NCBI RefSeq assembly: GCF_901709675.1
Contig: NC_051091.1
Location: 11,938,967 to 12,002,966, forward strand
Length of the DNA: 64,000 nucleotides
From: Syngnathus acus
Taxonomy: Eukaryota; Chordata; Actinopteri; Syngnathiformes; Syngnathidae
Reading direction: 5' to 3'
Under the pieces are notes generated by a model that saw only the letters and a program-made list of their open reading frames with translations, was not told where the DNA came from and searched no databases. The position numbers were made by a program, and so were the translations under genes. Shown here one piece after another: positions 54,924 through 64,000 of the stretch. Positions within the stretch are counted from its first letter, which is position 1. Each line of letters opens with the position of its first letter.

Positions 54924-55565
54924 TGGCTGGCACCATGTTGGCCCGGTAGCGGGTGCAGGCTGATTGAATGACTGTTTTCCAAAACATGAACTTCACACCT
55001 GCGATCCTGGTGATCGGGTTTTGTCTGACAATCGGAAACCGTGTCTTTTGTATACAATCATTGAAATGTTCAAAACAATCCCAAATGTTTTCACTTGTTT
55101 CAGGAAGTCGGACTGGATCTGACTAACTCAGAAAATGGTACCTTAAAGAGTTTTCCTACACACTTGAGCAGCATGTGACTATATGCTCACATCTTAAACA
55201 CTTTGGGTTTTCTAACTGCTTGCAATCTCTTTCCAAGGTCTTCTCTCAAAAGTGAGCCACAGTGTCACCAACCATTAATACATCACATGGGACGATAAAA
55301 CTTGAAAAAAGTTTTTTTTGACATGAGGCTGTAATTACAACCAGGTTACTGAGTGGACCATCCATTTTTGGACCATCCCATCATTGCATCATCTGGGCCC
55401 AGCAGGGAACGAAAGCAAAATAGTGCATGACTAGTTCACTTCAGTTAAATTTGTAGCGCTGTTTTCTTTTTGCCAGCTGTCATGTCACATATTGTTAATG
55501 ACTCTTCTTTTTGTGTGCACACACTGAGTTAACTGTCAGTCCAAATGGGCCACTGGCAGAATGGA

Positions 55566-55585
55566 GGGGGGGGGGGGGGGGGGGG
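55566..55585 (+). repeat. Poly-G tract, 20 G
   Basis: An uninterrupted G run in the inferred inka2 3'UTR. Confidence 0.95.
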
Positions 55586-56008
55586 TCGAGCATGGCACAA
55601 CATCGCACTGATTGCCATCTGCTATCAGGACATTGTGTAGAGAATAAGACTGGACCTAAATATATTTGCAAAAATTCTGAAATGTCTTATATACATGTTA
55701 CCTACACTTGGACCACTGATAATAGGGCAATCTTATAAATGGCATATTTTTAAAAAACAAAAAGATTCAAACTGACCAATCAAAAGGAGCCATCGGGGAT
55801 TAGGCCTCGGCTCTTCTGCAGTCTCTTGGCCAGTTGATCCATATGGTGCAGTCTCACGATCCAGGTCACACACATTTTGCAAAATGGCCTCACTCACTCT
55901 ATGCGGATGTCGTGGGTACAGTTTTTGTTTTTGATGTTTCGCTTTTTTATGAGTGATAAATATGTTATGTGTTTTGTAGACTTGTCGCTTGACTTTTTGT
56001 ATACTCTA

Positions 56009-56014
56009 AATAAA
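56009..56014 (+). terminator. inka2: Polyadenylation signal AATAAA, inka2
   Basis: ACTCTAAATAAACTTG, followed by GT/T-rich sequence (GTAGTGTTGTGCATCACTTT) about 15-40 nt on. A second AATAAA at 56081-56086 is an alternative. Confidence 0.5.
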
Positions 56015-58150
56015 CTTGAAAAAAAACAGAGTAGTGTTGTGCATCACTTTTTAGGTTGTGTGTGGCAACTTTGTACTATAAATAAATTGGGAACAAACAA
56101 TATGACAATGTCGGAACACAGACTGCAAATTGAGAGCTGACGTGTAAAGACACGGGATACATACAGCTATTAATTAAAAGTGATACAAACGATGTACTAT
56201 TATTATCTAAAAAGTTGACTGAGCCGATTCGTCGGCTCCGCTCTGAATTGATTTCTAAATATGGAACAGGATCCAGACAGCATCTTCAATAAGTAAGTAA
56301 AACAAGACTGTGCGAAAGCTTCTGTGTGCCTCCAGGGCAAAAAAAAAAAAGATTTGGCTTTGTCACGAATTTCTCTTGGCTCCACTCTGATGATATCATA
56401 TACGGTTGTCAAAATGGATTCATGCAAACAAAGCTTTGCTTCTTGCAGTAGTAGAGATGAAGCAGAGTTGATGTTATTAACATACTTTACGCACACATGT
56501 CATTTCCATCTTGATCTCCTTCCTAACAGCAGCATACCAAGCACTTCAATATCAAACCGCAAAAATGGCCTTTCCTTGTTTTCCTTCTCTTCCATTGCTT
56601 CCACACGCACACAATTCGTTATTAAATACGAATGTCCTGAGGCTCTACATTTAATCAGCCAGCGGCATGCCATCCATTTTTGGGACGATTCCAACATAAT
56701 AGAGCAAAGATGACCTTTTTTTCTTTGCCTTTAAATTTCTTTTGTCATGTTTATTTATACAAAATATACCAACAAGCGAGAGCATTCTGCCAATCTGCAA
56801 TCTCCCAATTCTAGTTTTGCCAAGAACATTTTTTATTTTTCTTGTAGATAATAACTGTGACCAGACGGAAAAAGGAGTTTGCATGGGTGTGCATGTGTTG
56901 AAGAGCGAGACCAACAGCTGCAAGAGTAGTGCCGTCGTCTCATCTAATTCAGTTTCCCCCGGGATCCCAACAGCGGACTGTCTGGACATTGAGCCCCCCC
57001 GCCTTCCTTACCCCTCCTCCCCTTCCAGCCTCGACTTGTCAGCTGTCGCTCTCACACAGGCCAAGACTCAAATTTTTGCACATAAACTACTATGCATATA
57101 GGATTACATCTTAAACTGCCGTACATAAAACGTAATAGAAAATGTTGTAACAAAAAAAAAACAATAAATAAAGTTCTAATAGCGCCAATATTGTCCACTT
57201 GATAAAACGGGGGTGTCGTAAATATGTTGCAGGTGAAGGAGCAAAACAATATGCACCCACCAAAAAATTTCACATCCAAAAACGCTGAAAATAGCTCAAG
57301 TATTCACAAAATAGTGCAGAAAAGACAGAAATCGAACTATTCATCATCTCTGACATAAAACGGTAATAATGTGTCTTGTTACAGAACTTACAAGGAAGAT
57401 AAAATATAAATATGTTCCTTGGGAGGGTGATTACGCAATGCATGCCCGTATATTGCGCTATAAAGTCGTGCACGCTCTCATTTTCCCCCAAACCACGCCA
57501 CTCATCTTTCAATGATCCTTCAGCTGTGTGGCCACACCAGCTCCGCCTTGACCCCGATGCTGGAATGCGCTCGCGTTTCACTTTTTATAATCGGTCAGCA
57601 TGAAGACTAAGGAGAAGAAGTAAGGAATCATCATCACTCAGCATTGATTTTTTTCCCACAGGTAACATGAGAGCTCTTCAATGGCGGCATGCTGAAGCAT
57701 TGCACATAAACACCACCCAGACCCCACCAACACTCCTGGGCGATAGGATTTGTGTGTACATGCGATAATCAGGATTGTGTAGCCCTGTTTATATAGTGAA
57801 GCCCTGCTACAGACGCACCAACTATATATACACATGTAGGAATCTGTAGTGACTTCAACAGAGAAGCATTAAAATTGTCCATTATATTTAACGTCAAATT
57901 ACACTTTTCAGATTCGGGTCAGAATGGGTCATTGCATATTCACAGAGTTAGCAACAAACTAATAAAAACAATAATGATGACTGTTGACCGTAACCGCGCA
58001 AAAACAACGCTAATTGGAAACTGCAAAAGTGCGCTACCTTCAAATGAGCATTAAATTAAGCTCACACTCATAGCAAGGGAGTTTGCAAACTTGGAGGCCA
58101 GACAAGAGACAAAAATATCCATATTAGCTTAGCGCTAGCTAGCAGCTGCT

Positions 58151-58182
58151 CACACACAAACACACACACACACACACACACA
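58151..58182 (+). repeat. (CA)n microsatellite
   Basis: A CA run of 32 bp with one interruption, followed by a TATATATA stretch. Confidence 0.9.
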
Positions 58183-58845
58183 TACTGTATATATATTCTT
58201 CCTAAACCCACTCAACAAAACCAGATTGGCGCACGAGATAAAGAGTTAAAACTGGGGCGAATTACTGCTGGATTTAACATCTGGCCGGTGATCCAGTCTC
58301 ACACACTTGTTCTGCTGATGTACACAGCGATGAACACAGTCAAATATGCCGCATGGGACAATATTAATGCCACTGCATTGTGCTATGCAGGCAAAATGCA
58401 TTAATAACGCTGCCATTGCTGCAGTGTCTGAACAAAAGTGTTGGGAAGCAGCAGCAGTTTGTGCAGATGTTGCCTCTGACAGCCCCCCTGCTTTGTAAAA
58501 TAGGTCACCATGTTGTTGAATTGTGTGCGTGTGCACTTTCGAAGTATTAGATAATGTAGAACTTGCATTACAAAATATAATTAGATGCTTTATTTTGGTC
58601 GTACAGTTCAGTTCAGTAAACATCAGCCCAATGCCAGGAATTTGGTTACAGCTTACTTGCTGGGTGGTAAAAATGTAAAAATTGTAGTGTTGACGTTTGG
58701 ATGAATTGTCTGATATGACTGCCGTGATATAACAGACACTTACTGGCTAACCACCGCATGAATTGTCATGAAGCTCTTCAGTTCCCTCTTCACTGAATTA
58801 TGTGGCATGACTATCTCTGTAGAGTGTTGCTCTTATGAAATAGGC

Positions 58846-58847
<2 letters not shown>

Positions 58848-58880
<33 letters not shown>
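58848..58880 (+). repeat. (CA)n microsatellite
   Basis: An uninterrupted CA run of about 33 bp. Confidence 0.9.
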
Positions 58881-61049
58881 TGCACACACATCGTGGTCGC
58901 CACAGGGTGCCAATGTCCTTGCCGTGGTTTTCATTAAATCATAAGAGTGGTCCAAAATGGGGGCTGCTTGCCATCATTAATCCAGATTAAAAACAAATCT
59001 CCACTTTCGATCCCCCCCCCCACACACACACACAAATTTACACGCACTGTTATTTAACGCCTCATCCCGTTCCTCAACACAAGTCATCTTTGACTCCATT
59101 CATCATCCTTGACATCACACATTTAGGATGATTGAATCAGTTTTTCATGGACGAAGAATTTTTATCTGCCATTTTATCATTACAGGCCAAGTTTCTCGCT
59201 TTAGACAGCATCCCTGTAATCATAATACCTGAAGAATTAAATGAATGTGAAATGCGTGACTTGATGCCTATACTCAGTTTCAGCGCGAATCTGCTTCGAC
59301 TTCCTATCTTTCCTCACCAGGTCAGCTAATCATCATCCCCCGAGAATTTTAAATAATATCTGAGGCGAATGAATTAAAATGTACTTTCATGCTAATTCAG
59401 ATGGACTAAATTAGGACAGCTGAGTTGGCAAACTGCAACATTGGGTTTTAATATTTCCTGGAAGCTTGCGCGAAAATGAAAACTGCATGCAGCATATGCA
59501 CACTTTAATGAATGCAATATACTCGAACATCATCCATTCTCGACTTTTGGAAAACGTGACACCATTTCCACAGACACCAGACATCATCTTCTGCTGTATT
59601 ACTTGACTGAAACATATATTGTTGTCAGCCTTGGATGACCCATTTTGTTTTCTTCAAACATATCTCTCCTTTCCGCTACGTTTTAGGAAGCATCAGTGGG
59701 ACGAGAAAGTCAAAACATCACTGCTCTTCGTTTTAGGCCGAGGAAGAGGAGGAGAAGTAGGAGTGTGATGGGATAAGATGAGACACTCAGCACTTCCCCT
59801 GAGGATGAACAGCAGTGTAGTTCTCGTGTGTGTGCGCGTGTGTGTGTGTGTGAGCTTGTGCGTCACAGCTAAATGAGGTCCTGGAGATACTGCGCAGTAG
59901 TGTGGCAGAAGAGGCTGCAGAGGCTTTTTTTAAAAATCAAAACTTTGGCAGAAGATATGTAGTTAGTTGGAATTAAAATGTCCACACTGATTGGCTGAGT
60001 CCATTTAAGGGCAAGCTTTTGGCATGTTTTCATTCTGCTGACTTAGTGCTCATCTTAGTGCTTATTCAAGTTCATCATGGGTCGAAATGAAACATGCAAT
60101 ATAAATGCTCCGAATGAGATTCTCATACTGGAATTGTTTGAATCAGTTGAGAGTTGTTGCAGGCCAAAGATGGTGTCATAAATAACAAAAGACACCTGCA
60201 CAGATACAAGCTTCACCCTAATAGGTTTGATTGTGACTTCAAGACAGTGGTTAGGGCCAATGAAGCATACAAATGAGACAAAACCAATGTAGATGTAAGA
60301 TACAGTAAAAGTACCCTGTGATTAAATCCCTCCCCTAAAAACATGTCCCAAAATGAAACGTGCATTTGGAAGCTCAAAGCACTTGCAGCTGCTTGTGGCT
60401 TGGCAATTAAAGGGCGCTACAGTATGAGCACCCCCAACCAAAATGTCATTGCAAAGCCCTTCTGGTGACCAACCCATGTGTGTTGGTAAAAGACTGACTT
60501 AGAAAAAGTCACTTCTCCATCTTTTCTTGATTTATTTGAGGAGTGAAGAAAAGTATTGCTTGGGCAGTGAAGCTCTTTCATAACATATTGACAAACACAT
60601 TAAACTTTTATGGGGACTGCTTTTATGCTGCATGTCTGCACGCAGTTAGAGCTTTTTGAATCGCTGATACAGGGGAGAACGTTAGCGTGTGGAAATTGAC
60701 TACTAACGTGCAAGCTTGAATGCATAAGTGCATTTACACGCTTGACAGATTTGCATTAGCTAAAATATAATGTGAACAAAAAGGTGCGGCTGAGTAAAGA
60801 AGAGGGTGTTGCTTGAGCTGCAATTTGCATGCCGGGCCAGTGGGTGGCAGTATGACTGAAAAGTATATTGGGCAAATAATTTAATTTGCCCAATTTCTAA
60901 TAATGGCGTTCAATGGCTCTTCCAAACAGCAAGTTGAGTTAGCTCAACCTTAATTTCACCTAACCACAACACTTTCTCAACATTTTCTAAAGCGTTCTTT
61001 GATTTCTTGTCCATAGATTGGAAAAAAAAATTAACGGTTAGCAACAACC

Positions 61050-61086
61050 CTCGTGAGTATAAGCGGTACAGAAAATGGATGGATGT
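61050..61086 (+). repeat. Tail of the teleost dispersed repeat
   Basis: CGTGAGTATAAGCGGTACAG followed by AAAATGGATGGATG is a near-intact copy of the terminal part of the repeat. Similar decayed tails are seen at about 11335-11430 and 50005-50030. Confidence 0.6.
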
Positions 61087-63038
61087 GCAAATAATCAATT
61101 ACAAAGCCTGTATTGTAACTAATCTTTTGGTCTGCTGGCCCACAATGAATGGTCTCATTGGCCAAAGCAAGTACCAAGTAAATTATAGCAAATCGTGATA
61201 ATAATGAATGTGAAATCATGTTACGATCCCTTCCAGGGGTCAACAACATGGGGCTCCGTCTGCTACAAACAACCACCACTGTGTTATTCTGAGACGCCCA
61301 GGAGCAACTGCCCACTAAAACCAGTTGGACAGTCTGTGACGAGACCCCCAAGGGGGCCACTGATTCCACAACCCACACACAAGGACTGATATAGGAATGC
61401 GTTGTAGATACACATTCGCAGGAACACACACAGTCACCCCATACACACACGCAACGTTGCTAAATTTAGCTTCTCAATGAGTCTCTCCAGCACCAATTCA
61501 GACCAATGATGAAAAGTGTCATTTATAATCACAGTAAACAGGAACAAGCTAATATTATTTTGCTTGACTATATTTACTAAGTATGTTGGCAAATTAGCAG
61601 GAAACAAATAGGAGTGCTCTAAATTTTGGAACTACAAAGAGGACTCAGGGATTAGGGAGCAAAGCCTGACTATGAATAATGAAAATTTGTGAGTGATTCA
61701 AACTAAATTTTTTAAAGGTTTATGTTGCAAGATTTTGGTTACAGTTCACTAGTACGATTGATGCTAAAAATAGACATTTGCTCCCAATGTGTTTTCTGTT
61801 AGTCGTTTGGCTCAGATGAGCCGAATTTGCAGTTGTTGCAGATTGTCGCCGATGGCGGTGGTGGACGACATCATTCATTTATGTGGCCCGGAAGAAATGA
61901 CACACATTTCCTGACTCACTGCACAAGCGGAGTACCAAGTGCCCGCGAGGTTTGCAACAAGGGGGTGATGCCATTTCGTGTTAAAATACCAACTAGTGCA
62001 ATTAGCAATGACTGTAAGTGAGCACCTCAGGCTGCTTGAGGAGGTCACAGTGTGTGTGATCACTAGCAAACCCTGTAGGACTGGAGTGGAACAGCATGGC
62101 CGCAAATACATTTTTAAACACGACATTTTCGTTTTTACAGGGGCTTTGTTAATTATTTGTGAGAGCGGCACACGACCAAATTAAAGTTAACATGTTATGC
62201 ACTTCCTCATCCATGTTAAATTTCAAGTGTTTATTTGCGTCCTCTGGTGTGACATCATGCTCCAATAAGCAGCTCAGTGCACAGACTTCAGTGCTTATAT
62301 GTAATATGTGTGTACGTGTGCGTGCACGCACGTATCGTGTTGAAGGACTCAGGTGGTGACGAATGAGCGTATCGTTTGTTGTTTGTGTGACACTTCCATA
62401 TTATGCTACATATAAACGTTCATTTTTAACACATTATGAAATATAGAATAAATATAGAATTAAAAAATAACAATAAAATCATAATTAATTAAATAAATAT
62501 GTACTAATAAACAATTAAAGGCATATAAAATAAAAATATTTATATTTCATATAATTGAACTATTAAATATGTTTCAACAAAATAAACGTAATATAAATAG
62601 TAGCGCTGTCGAGCGGATAAACATTTCTTATTGCAGTATTCCTGGAAAGAGAGAGAGAGAGAGAAAAGAATGTTGTGCAATGCAAACACGGCGTACTGTA
62701 CTGGGTTTTGTTTGCTTGTCTTTTTTTTTTTACTCCAGTGAAGGCCTAGTGTAATTAAACATCAAAACCCCAGTGACAAGTGGACGTGGAAGCAATTACA
62801 TCTCCAATGATTTTTCCGGAGGGCTCCATTTATTACAGTTGGGCACTCATGCAGCAAAATATTATTATTAATATTAAAAACACACAAACTCCATATACAG
62901 ACCTACACAGTAAACCCCCCACGTAGCCGTGCCAGTAATGCATTTTTATCAAGGAGCTGGGATATGCTTGAGCTGAATACAGAGCAGCCCCCACAAGCCC
63001 AGACAATGTATTCATTACACCTCAAATCTCACAGTCAG

Positions 63039-63045
63039 CACACAC

Positions 63046-63133
<88 letters not shown>

Positions 63134-63139
63134 ACACAC
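63039..63139 (+). repeat. Long (CA)n microsatellite
   Basis: About 100 bp of CA with two single-base interruptions (CG at 63050, TA near 63129). It produces long Thr-His and Cys-Val frames that are not genes. Confidence 0.95.
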
Positions 63140-64000
63140 CAATCGCCTAGATGGATTTGTACATTGTACTGGCCATTTTTCCTCAGACATGAAAGTGTGT
63201 GTGTGAGTGTGTGTGCGCATGTGTGTACAGGAGGTGGAGGGGCTTCGGCTCTTCTTTGAGATGGGGATTTGATATGAGTGCGAATGTGCGTCTGTGCTTG
63301 TGTGTAATCCATGTGATCATATGAGCCCCCCTCTGTTCCTTTGTCAGGGTAAGAAATCAATACTTTTTGAGCACAGTAGATCCGATACAAGGTGAGGCAT
63401 TGGGGAGTTTGGATGTTCACTTCTGTCTATACTACTCCATCCGTCTGTCCATCCATCCATCCATAGTACATTGTAGGTGTAGACTAGTGAAACTGGAAGA
63501 ATCAATAACATGAATCCCAGTGGCAGGCGTGGTGTCTTCATTACAGTGGGGCAAGGACAAGGTGAGAGTAAAGATGGGGGAGGAAGCACTTGGGAGTGGA
63601 ATTGATAGTGAAATTGCACTCGTACCTTTTACAGCTACTATCAAGTGTGACCGCTCTAATGATGACGCATGCTCATGGCCAAATAAGGGCAGCATCAGCC
63701 ATTTCCTAGAGTAATGCCATTTTTTTAGGCTTGTTGAGAAATATTCATTTAGAGGCCAAGATAAGAAATTCAACATCTGATGTTCATTGCAAGGAGGATG
63801 TGGGTATCACAGTACAGTGGAGGAAGGAAATGGGAGGCGGGAGGTTAAAGATATCATCAGCTCCCTACCCCCCTTCACAAAATTTGTCGATAATTCCCTC
63901 GATGGTGAAGCTCATATTCTGCACAGAATGCATTAGCCATACATTTGATATCCTACACTGCACCTCACCCTCCATCTTGTCCTTGCAATCTCTTAATTGA
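63140..64000. other. Non-coding end of the window
   Basis: No gene was recognised. A short (CATC)n run lies at about 63448-63464. The frames open to the window end show no known domain. Confidence 0.6.

Larger units (their letters stand above)
54871..56030 (+). other. inka2: inka2 3' untranslated region (approximate)
   Basis: AT-rich sequence after the stop, with a pure run of 20 G at 55566-55585 and AATAAA at 56009-56014 and 56081-56086. The 3' end is inferred to be about 56030-56110. Confidence 0.55.
56090..63037. other. Non-coding region downstream of inka2
   Basis: No gene was recognised on either strand. It contains CA repeats at 58151-58182 and 58848-58880, a C-run with CA at 59012-59034, a GT run near 59829-59852 and a repeat tail at 61050-61086. 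The best-looking open stretches (56742-57101 + and 58246-58623 -) match no family I know. In human the next gene would be RAP1A; no RAP1A exon was seen here. Confidence 0.6.

Noticed and set aside
56742-57101. 119-codon frame with a good acceptor-like TTTCTTGTAG
   Set aside because: The peptide resembles no known protein and no donor follows in a sensible place.
59872-59945. Short coding-like stretch LNEVLEILRSSVAEEAAEAF after a CAG
   Set aside because: It looks like an exon for about 20 residues, but there is no donor and it runs into T and A runs. Probably chance.
63022-63420. Cys-Val and Thr-His rich frames
   Set aside because: Translations of the long CA microsatellite.
56090-64000. RAP1A on the - strand, expected from human gene order
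   Set aside because: No small-GTPase motif or CAAX-type end was seen on the - strand. The gene may lie beyond the window.

Overview
This window is vertebrate DNA, most likely from a percomorph teleost. The signs are split genes with GT/AG introns, an AT-rich background full of CA/GT microsatellites, hAT-type transposon footprints with 8-bp target duplications, and old copies of a dispersed repeat whose tail (AAGCGGTACAGAAAATGG...) is common in teleosts. No bacterial or viral genes were seen, and the species cannot be named from the sequence alone.

Two protein-coding genes can be supported, both on the + strand. The first is kcnd3 (Kv4.3, A-type voltage-gated potassium channel alpha subunit). 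It has six coding exons spanning 9444-42454, which join in frame to 645 codons plus a stop. A 1.1-kb first coding exon encodes the N-terminus, the T1 domain and S1 to the pore, followed by a 25-kb intron. The second is inka2 (FAM212B, PAK4-inhibitor family), with two coding exons at about 49394-54870. In human the two genes are neighbours in the same orientation, which supports both names.

Layout: 1-8050 is non-coding upstream sequence with a GC-rich island near 2.5 kb. A candidate 5'UTR exon ends at 8492, and the coding body runs 9444-42454. The large kcnd3 intron holds a telomere-like array fused to a tRNA-Gln-like module that is itself broken by a hAT insertion (28.85-29.96 kb). After the kcnd3 3'UTR, 43.9-48.5 kb is a repeat block: telomere-like and 32-bp minisatellites, two more tRNA-Gln-like modules, a six-copy 146/157-bp satellite and a 1.3-kb hAT element. 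The inka2 intron (49.4-53.8 kb) holds a hAT-like miniature element carrying the same 32-bp minisatellite, and a candidate alternative promoter and first exon. From 56.1 kb to the end only non-coding sequence and microsatellites were recognised.

The most notable points are: (i) the conserved C-terminal tail of the INKA family lies just beyond the inka2 stop in another frame, so there is a 1-bp lesion or assembly error; (ii) a composite repeat in which tRNA-Gln-like sequence, a shared tail and telomere-like repeat travel together; (iii) a hAT-like element whose interior is a minisatellite array also found elsewhere in the window; (iv) a candidate alternative first exon for inka2. Homology statements come from recognising protein and repeat families by eye; no search was run.
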